Source: Candidatus Fermentithermobacillaceae bacterium (GTDB taxonomy: Bacteria; Bacillota; Sulfobacillia; Fermentithermobacillales; DUSS01). From it: a stretch of 42,464 bases of DNA. This document shows positions 1 through 7,336 of this stretch, in pieces. The stretch covers positions 1-42,464 of the forward strand of contig DYEQ01000091.1 in assembly GCA_020725645.1 (NCBI GenBank), in the 5' to 3' direction. Each line of letters opens with the position of its first letter. Position 1 is the stretch's first letter. Both the position numbers and the translations under genes were made by a program. The notes under the pieces are model-generated. The model saw only the letters and a program-made list of their open reading frames with translations. It did not search any database and had not been told where the DNA came from.

Positions 1-371
1 TCGGCAAACCTGCGTACGTTCCCCGAGCTCACCTGGCACCGGTACAGGCCGTGAAATCCATCGTTCACGCGGGAGGCGTAGCTGTCTGGGCCCACCCCGG
101 TACAGCTGGTTGTGACTACCTGCTCAAGGAACTCGTCGAGAACGGTTTAGACGGACTTGAATGTTTGCATCCCGAACATTCTCCGGAAGATACCCGGCGT
201 TACGCTACGTTGGCCCGGGAACATGGTCTCATCGCTACGGGAGGCTCGGATTTCCACGGCCCTGGATCCGGGGAGGGAGGAGAATTGGGAGAATGGGTCG
301 TAGACTATAGCGTCGTCACACTCCTAAAGGAGGCCAGGCTCAAAAGAGAACGAGAGAGGGCGGGACGCTGA
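1..371 (+). CDS. PHP-domain metal-dependent phosphoesterase, C-terminal part (partial)
   Basis: The reading frame is open to the left edge (first complete codon at position 3), so only about the last 122 residues are present. The visible part begins GKPAYVPR and continues through an AGG..VWAHPG segment, a CLHPEHS segment and a C-terminal GGSDFHG motif. These are the late metal-binding His/Asp motifs of the PHP family (TrpH/YciV type), which hydrolyses phosphoesters such as 3',5'-nucleoside bisphosphates or short RNA ends using a multinuclear metal centre. A GTG at 51 is an internal Val codon, not the start. The tail after the last motif is short and basic. The next gene begins 46 bases downstream on the same strand. 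The family is confident; the exact substrate is not. Confidence 0.85.
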   Translation, partial: GKPAYVPRAHLAPVQAVKSIVHAGGVAVWAHPGTAGCDYLLKELVENGLDGLECLHPEHSPEDTRRYATLAREHGLIATGGSDFHGPGSGEGGELGEWVVDYSVVTLLKEARLKRERERAGR

Positions 372-417
372 GGTTTCGGCCTCGCTTGAGAACCTCATTT
401 GATTGGGGGCGCGGATC

Positions 418-1767
418 ATGCTTGGAAGAGATGAGCTCCTGGGGAAGGCTGAATCCGCCATCGGCCGGTCCAGAGCTGACGAGACGGAGATATTGATTTT
501 CGGTTCCTCGAGCTACCTCACGAGATTTACCGGAAACCGGATTCACCAGAACACAGGGGAAACATCCTACGGAGTTACTGTCAGGGCCGTCCGTGGAAAA
601 AGAGTGGGCATATCTTCATGCACTTCGGTCGACGGGTCGAGCATCGCCGGTGCGGTCGACGACGCCTTCGAACTCGCGGGGTTGGTACCAGAAACGCCGG
701 AGTTCCCCGGCTTGCCCGGACCCGAGCCTGCACCGGAAGTGCCGGGTAACTACTCCCGAAGAACGGCGGACTGCTCGCCTGACCTCAGAGCTGCTTATGT
801 ATCCCGGATAGCGGCGTTGGCGGCGGACAAGGGCTTGAATGCAGCGGGGTCGTTTTCCACCGCTGAGATTGAGATCGGAGTGGTCAATTCGCGAGGGCTG
901 AAAGCGTATACCAGCTTAACCCGGGCAAGGCTAGTTACCGTGGTGATGTCCGACAGCTCGTCGGGTTACGCCGAAGCTTCCGCCGTGGACGTCGCCGAAA
1001 TCGACCCGACTTCTCTGGCGGAAACCGCGGTGGGAAAATGCCTAATGTCCAAAAACCCGATCTCGATCGAACCTGGGGAATACGACGTGATCCTGGAAGA
1101 ACCGGCGGTCTCGGAGATGTTGTTGTACCTCGCCTTCATGGGCTTTTCGGCTGATTCCTACCAAACCGGGCAGAGTTTCATGTCGGGAAAGATCGGACAA
1201 AGGATCACCGGGGACAACGTCACCATTTGGGACGACGGAACTGATCCCTCGGGATTCCCCATGCCTTTCGATGTCGAAGGCATCCCGAAGAGGAAAGTGA
1301 TGCTGGTGGAAAACGGGGTAGCGCGTGGTGTGGTCTACTCTTCTCTGGCGGCGGCCAGGGAACCCGGAAAGAAGTCCACCGGGCATGCCGTCTTCCCTGG
1401 AATGATCCTGTCGTGCGTGCCCACAAACCTGTTTATGGCACCCGGGAATACTTCGCGGGAGGACATGCTCGCCGGCGTCGAGAAAGGGCTCCTCGTCACG
1501 CGATTCCACTACGTCAATCCCGTACACCCTCTTCTTTCGTCCATTACGGGCATGACCAGGGATGGCACTTTCCTAATTCGAAACGGCAAGATTACATCGG
1601 GTATCAGGAATCTGCGTTTCACCCAAAGCATCCTCGAGGCGTTGTCGAGGTGCGATGCTATTTCGAGCTCCACTAAGCTGTTCGCGGTTGAGGAAGGACT
1701 TGCCGCCGTCCGGTGTCCTGCCGTGCGCGTCAGGGGATTCAATTTCACCGGTGCGACGGAGTTTTAA
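418..1767 (+). CDS. TldE/PmbA-type metalloprotease-partner protein
   Basis: This is a member of the TldD/PmbA (U62) family, whose TldD-TldE heterodimers degrade or process peptides. The N-terminus has the family pattern (RFTGNRIHQNTGE, then a GV.VRAVRGKRVG strand), and the C-terminal half carries the usual glycine-rich sheet segments. Where TldD has its HExxxH zinc motif this protein has EEPAVSEMLLYLAF, with no His pair, so it is of the TldE/PmbA, non-catalytic type. No tldD is visible in the window. ATG at 418 is preferred because GGGGG at 405-409 lies eight bases upstream; a TTG at 403 is also in frame. Length (449 residues) is normal. It could form an operon with the PHP gene (46-base gap). 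Confidence 0.82.
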   Translation: MLGRDELLGKAESAIGRSRADETEILIFGSSSYLTRFTGNRIHQNTGETSYGVTVRAVRGKRVGISSCTSVDGSSIAGAVDDAFELAGLVPETPEFPGLPGPEPAPEVPGNYSRRTADCSPDLRAAYVSRIAALAADKGLNAAGSFSTAEIEIGVVNSRGLKAYTSLTRARLVTVVMSDSSSGYAEASAVDVAEIDPTSLAETAVGKCLMSKNPISIEPGEYDVILEEPAVSEMLLYLAFMGFSADSYQTGQSFMSGKIGQRITGDNVTIWDDGTDPSGFPMPFDVEGIPKRKVMLVENGVARGVVYSSLAAAREPGKKSTGHAVFPGMILSCVPTNLFMAPGNTSREDMLAGVEKGLLVTRFHYVNPVHPLLSSITGMTRDGTFLIRNGKITSGIRNLRFTQSILEALSRCDAISSSTKLFAVEEGLAAVRCPAVRVRGFNFTGATEF

Positions 1768-1787
1768 GTTAAGGGGCGCACAAACCC

Positions 1788-1820
1788 AAAAATCCCGCCG
1801 GCTCAACAGCGCCGGCGGGA
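1788..1820 (-). terminator. Rho-independent terminator for the minus-strand genes at 1850-4215
   Basis: A perfect 10-bp stem (TCCCGCCGGC at 1793-1802 with GCCGGCGGGA at 1811-1820, 8-base loop) is followed on the minus strand by five T residues (AAAAA at 1788-1792 on the plus strand). It lies 30 bases beyond the stop of the small gene at 1850. On the plus strand the stem is followed only by CCGATTT, so any use for the 418-1767 gene would be weaker. Confidence 0.75.
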
Positions 1821-1849
1821 CCGATTTCAGTGCAGTCTAACGCCAGAGG

Positions 1850-2083
1850 CTACCGGTAGTCCTCCCGCTGGTTCGATTCATCCGGTAGCTCCGGGGACTC
1901 CGGGTCGGGGATCTCGTCGTTGTATAGCGAGCTCTCCCAGTTCAAGACGCTCCTGACTCTATCCCGGCTGACGGGTTTCTTTCGATTGGCCCGCGCCGGC
2001 CCGGACTTGACTCGACCGGTCCTATTCGTACCCCGGACCTCACCGGTCTTCTTCTGCGTCTGTGCCCTGGTGCTCTTGTCCAC
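1850..2083 (-). CDS. small basic hypothetical protein (77 aa)
   Basis: I do not recognise this protein. It is hydrophilic: the N-terminal 45 residues are rich in Lys/Arg/Thr (for example GRVKSGPARANRKK) and the C-terminal 30 are acidic and Pro-rich (NDEIPDPESPELPDE). There is no membrane segment or signal peptide, and it may be largely disordered. Support for a real gene: a strong Shine-Dalgarno (GGGGAGGG) seven bases before the GTG start at 2083, a position 29 bases downstream of the acyl-CoA synthetase on the same strand, and a terminator just beyond its stop. That makes it the last gene of a two-gene unit. Against: no homology is visible by eye and the length is short. Confidence 0.55.
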   Translation of the reverse strand: MDKSTRAQTQKKTGEVRGTNRTGRVKSGPARANRKKPVSRDRVRSVLNWESSLYNDEIPDPESPELPDESNQREDYR

Positions 2084-2112
2084 ACCGTTTCCCTCCCCGG
2101 TCTGCTTGAAGC

Positions 2113-4215
2113 TTACGCGATCCGGATCTTAACGTCCAGAGCGCTCAAGCCTTTAGGGTATGCAAACACCGGGTTGATATCCATTTCCACGATCTGGTCG
2201 AAATCCCGGACGAGTTGGGCGGTCCGCCCGATGGCTTGAGCTACGGCTTCCAGGTCATCCGGGGGTGCTCCGCGGAAGCCCTTCAAAATCGTGTAAGCCT
2301 TGGTCTCCTTTATCATCGAGTCGACTTCCGCACGAGTGAGGCCCCTTGCCAACCTGAACGCTGCGTCCTTCAAAAGGTTCACCAGGATTCCACCGGAACC
2401 GAATGCTATGAGCGGCCCGAAAGTGGGGTCTTTGGTCATCCCGATTATGATCTCATGCCCGCTGGGCATCATTTTCTGGATTTCAACCCCGTAAATCCTG
2501 GCTTTAGGTTCGGCCTTTCTGGAGTTGGCCAGTATTTCGTCAAAAGCTTTCGCCACCTCATCGTCAGATTTGAGGGCTACGCGGACCCCACCCACATCAG
2601 TTTTATGCAGGATATCGGGAGACGCTATCTTCATGACCACGGGATAGCCGAGTTCCCGAGCGAATTTCCTCGCTTCTTCCTGGGTTTTCGCGAGTCTCGA
2701 AGGTGCCGCCGGTATCCCGTAAGCTTCAGCCACTTCGGATGCCTCCGGTCCGAGAAGGAGGTCGCGACCGTCCGCCCGAACTCGCTGGAATGTGTTTTCC
2801 ACTTTGTTCTTGTCGACGTCAGGGAAGATCCACGGTTCGCCGTCGGCAAGGCTCTTTCTCAAATCTGCGTAACGGACCATCCCCCCCAGCGTCGCCACGG
2901 CCGGCTCGGGGAAGTCGTAAGTGGGAACTCCGTGTTTAGCAAGATATTTTACAGCTTCTTCCACGGCTGCTCCGCCCGTGAAGGCCGCCACCAGGGGTTT
3001 GTCCGGGTACTTCCGGCCCATATCCACGATGACTTCAGCTACCCTGCCCACTTCCAGCACGGCGGTGGGGGCGAGGAGGACGGACACCCCGTCAACCCCT
3101 GGATCTTTCAAGACGGTGTCCAGGGCCATTTCGTACCTGTCGTAGTGAGCGTCTCCGATGACATCGACGGGGTTGTGGATGTTGGCCATGGCCGGGAGCT
3201 TGTCCCTCAGAACGCTCTCGGTCTCAGCTGAGAAGTGAGCCATTTCGAGACCGTTAAGCTCCACGGCGTCGGTGGCAACAACCCCGGGACCACCCGAGTT
3301 CGTCACTATGGCGACGCGCTTACCCCCGGGTATCGGCTGGTTCGTAAACGCGACAGCCATGTCGAATAGCTCGGTCATCGTGGAAGCTCTCAGGACCCCG
3401 GCATGAGCGAGAGCTGCATCGTAAGCGGTATCGGAACCGGCCAGCGCTCCCGTATGAGAGGACGCCGCTTTAGCGCCGGACGCGCTCACGCCCACCTTCA
3501 AGACCACTATGGGCTTGTTAAGGGATGCCTTTCGGGCGGACTCGATAAACCTCGGACCGTCAGCTATGTCTTCGAGATACAGGGCGATGACTTTGGTTTC
3601 AGGATCATCGGCAGCCATCTCGATGTAGTCAGCTTCGTTGAGGTCGCCTTTGTTTCCCATGCTGATGAACTGGCTGAAGCCCAGTCCCCGCTTCAAACTC
3701 CAGTCGAGGATGGCCACGCATAGAGCGCCCGACTGGGATATGAAAGCTATATGCCCCTTCAAGGGAAAGTTCTTGGAGAACGTAGCGTTTATCGGAGTCG
3801 AGGTATCCATAACCCCGAGGCAATTCGGCCCCACCATGCGCATATCATATTGCCGGACTATGGAAACAAGCTGATTTTCCAGCTCGCGACCTTCTTTTCC
3901 GGTCTCCTTGAACCCCGCGGTTATGACCACTAGGTGATGGACTCCGGCCTTCCCGCAGTCTTCGGCAACTGAAAGACAAGCTTGCGCCGGAACGCAGAGA
4001 ACGGCGACATCCACTGGTTTACCTACATCCTTCACCGTGGGATAACATCTCTTCCCCATGATCTCCTCTTCTTTGGGGTTAATCGGGTAGATTTCGCCCG
4101 GAAAACCGCTGGAGATTATGTTCTCCAGTACAGCGTAGCCGATCTTCCCCGGAGTCTTCGAGGCGCCAACCACGGCGACGGAACGAGGGTGAATGATCTC
4201 TCTTAAGTCTCGCAT
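2113..4215 (-). CDS. ADP-forming acyl/acetyl-CoA synthetase, fused alpha-beta subunits
   Basis: This 700-residue enzyme converts acyl-CoA + ADP + Pi to acid + CoA + ATP, the energy-conserving last step of amino-acid or peptide fermentation in many anaerobes. Domains in order: CoA-binding Rossmann domain (VGASKTPGKIG at 16-26), succinyl-CoA ligase-like domains (SQSGAL near 160-164), the phospho-His loop SSHTGALAGSD (252-262, His254 the expected phosphorylated residue), then from about residue 480 an ATP-grasp domain with PVVMKIASPDILHKTDVGGV. Alpha and beta halves are fused in one chain, as in several Bacillota and archaea. The ATG at 4215 has AAGGAG two bases upstream, a close but plausible ribosome site. 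A small basic protein gene follows. Substrate range (acetate versus branched or aryl acids) cannot be read from the sequence. Confidence 0.9.
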   Translation of the reverse strand: MRDLREIIHPRSVAVVGASKTPGKIGYAVLENIISSGFPGEIYPINPKEEEIMGKRCYPTVKDVGKPVDVAVLCVPAQACLSVAEDCGKAGVHHLVVITAGFKETGKEGRELENQLVSIVRQYDMRMVGPNCLGVMDTSTPINATFSKNFPLKGHIAFISQSGALCVAILDWSLKRGLGFSQFISMGNKGDLNEADYIEMAADDPETKVIALYLEDIADGPRFIESARKASLNKPIVVLKVGVSASGAKAASSHTGALAGSDTAYDAALAHAGVLRASTMTELFDMAVAFTNQPIPGGKRVAIVTNSGGPGVVATDAVELNGLEMAHFSAETESVLRDKLPAMANIHNPVDVIGDAHYDRYEMALDTVLKDPGVDGVSVLLAPTAVLEVGRVAEVIVDMGRKYPDKPLVAAFTGGAAVEEAVKYLAKHGVPTYDFPEPAVATLGGMVRYADLRKSLADGEPWIFPDVDKNKVENTFQRVRADGRDLLLGPEASEVAEAYGIPAAPSRLAKTQEEARKFARELGYPVVMKIASPDILHKTDVGGVRVALKSDDEVAKAFDEILANSRKAEPKARIYGVEIQKMMPSGHEIIIGMTKDPTFGPLIAFGSGGILVNLLKDAAFRLARGLTRAEVDSMIKETKAYTILKGFRGAPPDDLEAVAQAIGRTAQLVRDFDQIVEMDINPVFAYPKGLSALDVKIRIA

Positions 4216-4323
4216 TTCTCCTTGTTTGCACCTTCCTCTAATCCATGCAGGTTACCCCAAATCATCGGTGGGGGCCGAAACCACCATCGAAGAGTCTAAC
4301 ACAAGGGATAGGGTTCGTCTATG

Positions 4324-4393
4324 ACCTTACTACGAGGTCAACGGCCGACCATAAATTAGATGACTTTTATAGCTGAAGGAAGGGAAGCTTCCC
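4324..4393. promoter_or_regulatory. divergent intergenic region with two inverted repeats
   Basis: Between the acyl-CoA synthetase (minus) and the HTH gene (plus) lie an inverted repeat GACCT-N7-AGGTC (about 4324-4340) and a 12-bp perfect palindrome GGGAAGCTTCCC (4382-4393). They are candidate operator sites for whichever regulator acts here, possibly the adjacent HTH protein. No clear sigma-A promoter was identified on either strand. Confidence 0.3.
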
Positions 4394-4442
4394 GAAGGCG
4401 TCGAATATGTAACTCTTGTACAGTGATAGGAGGGACCTGGTA

Positions 4443-5072
4443 ATGTCACCCGAAGGTTACGTGGAGGAACAGGGGCGCACCTGGGCAGACATAGCTGAAT
4501 CCACGGGGCTGAGTCCAGCTACCCTTAGAAAGATTCGCTCGACTTTCCGTCCCTACCTGGGTCTGGATTCCCGAGGATGTCCCGGGGAAGACACTGAGCG
4601 CATAGTTAAAGCTATCGTAAAGCTTAGGCAGAGCGGAATGGACGAAGAAGGCATCGTCGAAGCGTTGAAAAGCGCCTTCTCGGAGGGTGCCGGCTGGCCC
4701 CAGGAAGTGCTCGCTCGCATGCAAGCGTCCGCCACCGCAACTCTGAGCGCAAGAGAAGTCCTGGAAGCTGTATCTGCAGGGGACGCTTTATACGAATATG
4801 GGTCCCGGGGAGCTGCCCGGGACGGTTCCAATCCTTCTCTTTTCTTGGAGTGGCCGCAACCGTCCCGGATCGCTCCGGAAACCGCGGAGTCCATCAGGGA
4901 GTCCATGTTCGACTTCCGCAGAGAGATGCGGCTTTACTTTATCAAGGCCCGGGAACAACAGGACAGAATCGAAGCTCAGCTTTCCAGCCTGATCGCGGAA
5001 ATCCGGGAGCTCCGGTATCAGTTGGGCCTTTGCGGATCGCGCAAGGAAAGGAAGCAGCGGGGTAGGGCCTAA
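4443..5072 (+). CDS. HTH (MerR/RacA-like) and coiled-coil DNA-binding protein
   Basis: ATG at 4443 is chosen because AGGAGG (4428-4433) lies nine bases upstream; an earlier TTG at 4416 would place that site inside the gene. The N-terminal 70 residues have a MerR-like layout: TWADIAESTGLSPATLRKIRS forms a helix-turn-helix, followed by a wing-like stretch and a second helical unit (ERIVKAIVKLRQSGMDEEGIVEAL). A linker of about 80 residues with low-complexity features follows. The last 50 residues (RREMRLYFIKAREQQD.IEAQLSSLIAEIRELRYQLG) are a probable coiled coil ending in a basic tail. HTH followed by coiled coil resembles RacA-like chromosome-anchoring proteins or plasmid MerR-like proteins; this is inference. 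It is divergent from the acyl-CoA synthetase gene, and could instead be its local regulator. Confidence 0.65.
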   Translation: MSPEGYVEEQGRTWADIAESTGLSPATLRKIRSTFRPYLGLDSRGCPGEDTERIVKAIVKLRQSGMDEEGIVEALKSAFSEGAGWPQEVLARMQASATATLSAREVLEAVSAGDALYEYGSRGAARDGSNPSLFLEWPQPSRIAPETAESIRESMFDFRREMRLYFIKAREQQDRIEAQLSSLIAEIRELRYQLGLCGSRKERKQRGRA

Positions 5073-5132
5073 CGACTTGCGAGTGCGGTCCACCTACGAG
5101 ATCTCACGCGTCTCGTCAGGATGCCGTTTAGC

Positions 5133-5888
5133 TCAAAGGTCTTCTGCCGTCTCGAATCCCTCGCTCGCGCGAGGTCCTCCTTTCGATAACCATATCCGTT
5201 TCAAGACGGTTCGCAGGTTGCCTCTCACCCCCGGGAAAATGGAGGATATGGTAGCGGTGAGTTCCTTCATAGTCTGCCGGCAGGTTTTGCCGGCAACCGG
5301 GCATACTGCTGGAAGCACGGGCAATTCAAGACGTTTTGCCGATCTTTCGATATCGCTTTCCTCGATGTAAACAAGGGGTCTTACTACAGTGACCCCGGTG
5401 CGGGAAAGATACGTCCGCGGGTGAAAGCACCGGAAGTTGCCTTGATAAAACATGTTAAGGAACAGCGTCTCGATGGCATCGTCAAGGTGGTGACCGAGGG
5501 CCACCTTATTGAAACCCATTTTGGACGCGTAGTTATATAGGGCGCCCCTTCGTAACTTGGCACACAGAGAGCAATCTGTTTTACGGGTGGGGTAAGCTCG
5601 AACGATTTGAACTATGCCGGTTTTTTCAACGTGGTAAGGGATACCTAGCGAGTTCAAGAACCTTTCCACATCCGAAAAATCCTGACCGAGACCAAGGTCT
5701 ATCGTTACGGCCGAGAGGTCGTAACGGACCGGTGCCCGCGTCTTGACGTCGGCGAGGAGCCAGGCCAAAAGCAAGCTGTCCTTGCCGCCGGAAACGCCGA
5801 TGAGTATCCTGTCTCCGTCATCGATGAGACCGAAGTCGCGTATTGCTCGAGAAAACAACCGAAAAACCAGGCTCACGGGTCTTTTCAT
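5133..5888 (-). CDS. ttcA: TtcA-family tRNA thiolation protein (PP-loop ATPase)
   Basis: A 251-residue PP-loop enzyme of the TtcA family, which activates tRNA cytidine-32 with ATP and replaces O2 by sulfur using a [4Fe-4S] cluster. The PP-loop SGGKDS is at 33-38. The cluster-type cysteines are present: CSLC (Cys106, Cys109), and a third region VCPVAGKTCRQ (Cys196, Cys203). GHHLDDAIETLFLNMFYQG (132-150) is the second conserved block. It is shorter than E. coli TtcA. Bacillota copies are often annotated only as TtcA or TilS-like. The next gene (divergent) is a cysteine desulfurase, which fits as sulfur source. The start region is unusual: an 11-bp duplication covers the start codon and an 18-bp repeat lies just upstream. 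Confidence 0.8.
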   Translation of the reverse strand: MKRPVSLVFRLFSRAIRDFGLIDDGDRILIGVSGGKDSLLLAWLLADVKTRAPVRYDLSAVTIDLGLGQDFSDVERFLNSLGIPYHVEKTGIVQIVRAYPTRKTDCSLCAKLRRGALYNYASKMGFNKVALGHHLDDAIETLFLNMFYQGNFRCFHPRTYLSRTGVTVVRPLVYIEESDIERSAKRLELPVLPAVCPVAGKTCRQTMKELTATISSIFPGVRGNLRTVLKRIWLSKGGPRASEGFETAEDL

Positions 5889-5908
5889 CGTGCCCTTATC
5901 GTGCCCTT
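5887..5908. repeat. 11-bp perfect tandem duplication at the ttcA start
   Basis: ATCGTGCCCTT occurs at 5887-5897 and again at 5898-5908. On the minus strand this reads AAGGGCACGAT twice, and the downstream copy runs into the ATG of the ttcA-like gene. The duplication therefore repeats the bases just before the start and may have changed the ribosome-binding region. Confidence 0.85.
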
Positions 5909-5918
5909 CCTTTCACCC

Positions 5919-5967
5919 GAGACTGCTCCAATGGCTGAGACTGCTCCAATGGCTGAGACTGCTCCAA
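5919..5967. repeat. 18-bp direct repeat, 2.7 copies, upstream of ttcA
   Basis: The unit GAGACTGCTCCAATGGCT is present at 5919-5936 and 5937-5954 without a mismatch, then 13 bases of a third copy at 5955-5967. It lies 31 bases upstream of the ttcA-like start, in the gap shared with the divergent desulfurase gene. It may be recent slippage or a set of repeated protein-binding sites. Confidence 0.9.
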
Positions 5968-6122
5968 ACGTGTTCATATCCCTCGCCGTTCGCCGCCTTA
6001 CCTTGCGGGGCCGGCGGGGTAATTCTGGTCCAAACACCCTTATACCTCTTGCCCCTCGGAGAAGAAAGAGCTGGCTACATACCCCCAGGATTCGTGTGTT
6101 ACAGTATTGAGGGTGATGGGAT

Positions 6123-7331
6123 TTGTCCGGTATCGTGTATCTCGACAACTCCTCCACGACAAAGCCCTTTCCCGAGGTGGTCACCGTCGTAACCGAAGCT
6201 CTGGAAAGCGGCTACGGAAATCCATCTTCTCTTCACAGGTTGGGAGAAGATGTATCCAAGAAGCTCGAGTCCGCCAGGAAAAACGTAGCTTCGCTTCTGG
6301 GTGCTGCGCCCGAAGAAGTCTTTTTTACCTCGGGAGGGACCGAATCCAACAACTGGGCGCTTTTCGGTACGTACCGTTTCTTCGGCGGCAAGAGACCTCA
6401 TATCATCACCACCGCCGTGGAACATCCCTCCGTCCTGGAGACCGTTTCAGCTCTAGAACGGGACGGAGCTCTGGTGACGGTGGTAGGGGTAGACCGGTCC
6501 GGCTTCGTATCACCCGAAGAAATCAAGGCCCATATCCGGGACGATACCGCCCTGGTCTCCGTAATGTACGTACAAAACGAAATCGGAACCGTCGAGCCGG
6601 TAAGAGAGATCGGTGCCGTCATCGCAGGACTGGGACCGCGTCGGCCCAGGTTTCACGTAGACGCGGTCCAGGGATTCGCCCGGCTTCCCATCGACGTGAA
6701 GGAATGGAACGTGGATCTCCTCTCTGTAAGCGCCCACAAAATCCACGGGCCCAAAGGCGTAGGCGCTCTATACATTCGAAAGGGGGTCGATCTTCGTCCT
6801 CTCATTTACGGTGGCGGACAGGAGGGCAGCATGAGGTCAGGGACGGAAAACGTTCCGGGTATCCTCGGATTTGGAAAGGCATGCGAGATATGGCTTTCAG
6901 ACCGAACGACAACGGTCGCGGAAAGCGTAGATGGTCTGATGGAGCGCCTCCGGGGACTCAGGCGCAAGCTGATCGATGGTGTAAAGAAAGTGTTCCCCGA
7001 AGCTGTCCTGCATGGTCCCGAGGATGGAAACGTTGCCCCTTATATCGTGCATTTCGCGTTTCCCGGCTTTAGGGGGGAGACGATCTTACACGCCTTGGAA
7101 GCTCGAGGCGTGTTCGTTTCCACTGGTTCAGCTTGTTCTTCCCGCCATCCTAAGCCGAGCGCGGTCATCCTGGCGCTCGGCAGAAGCGAAGACGAAGCTC
7201 TTTCTTCCATTAGGTTTTCCATGTCCCGATTCACCACTGAAACGGAAATCGACCGCGCCATCGAAGCTTTAGCCGACGCCCTCAGGGAACTCTTGCCCTG
7301 GAGGCAGTCTCCGGAGCGGGGGCGAAGATAG
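6123..7331 (+). CDS. cysteine desulfurase, NifS/IscS family
   Basis: A PLP enzyme that takes sulfur from cysteine as an enzyme-bound persulfide and passes it to Fe-S assembly or thio-tRNA enzymes. Visible: YLDNSSTT at the N-terminus, TSGGTESNN (69-77), the His of VEHPSV (about 101) that stacks on PLP, SAHKIHGPKG with the PLP lysine near 206, and the mobile loop STGSACSSRHP with catalytic Cys338. The start is uncertain: TTG at 6123 follows a GAGGGTGATGGG stretch, and GTG at 6135 would begin directly at VYLDNS. Only five bases separate it from thiI. The nifS-thiI pairing in Bacillota indicates a dedicated sulfur donor for s4U in tRNA and for thiamine thiazole synthesis. Length (402 residues) is slightly more than usual. 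Confidence 0.92.
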   Translation: MSGIVYLDNSSTTKPFPEVVTVVTEALESGYGNPSSLHRLGEDVSKKLESARKNVASLLGAAPEEVFFTSGGTESNNWALFGTYRFFGGKRPHIITTAVEHPSVLETVSALERDGALVTVVGVDRSGFVSPEEIKAHIRDDTALVSVMYVQNEIGTVEPVREIGAVIAGLGPRRPRFHVDAVQGFARLPIDVKEWNVDLLSVSAHKIHGPKGVGALYIRKGVDLRPLIYGGGQEGSMRSGTENVPGILGFGKACEIWLSDRTTTVAESVDGLMERLRGLRRKLIDGVKKVFPEAVLHGPEDGNVAPYIVHFAFPGFRGETILHALEARGVFVSTGSACSSRHPKPSAVILALGRSEDEALSSIRFSMSRFTTETEIDRAIEALADALRELLPWRQSPERGRR

Positions 7332-7336
7332 CTTTC

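Noticed and set aside
2215-3231. 338-codon plus-strand open frame
   Set aside because: It is the antisense shadow of the acyl-CoA synthetase gene, whose motifs and ribosome site are clear; the shadow translation has no recognisable domains.
5885-6184. 99-codon minus-strand frame containing GAVSAI repeats
   Set aside because: The repeats come from the 18-bp DNA repeat, and the frame runs antisense into the desulfurase start; not a credible gene.
6107-7072. 321-codon plus-strand open frame
   Set aside because: It lies out of frame within the cysteine desulfurase gene and is Arg-rich low-complexity sequence typical of an alternative frame in G+C-rich DNA.
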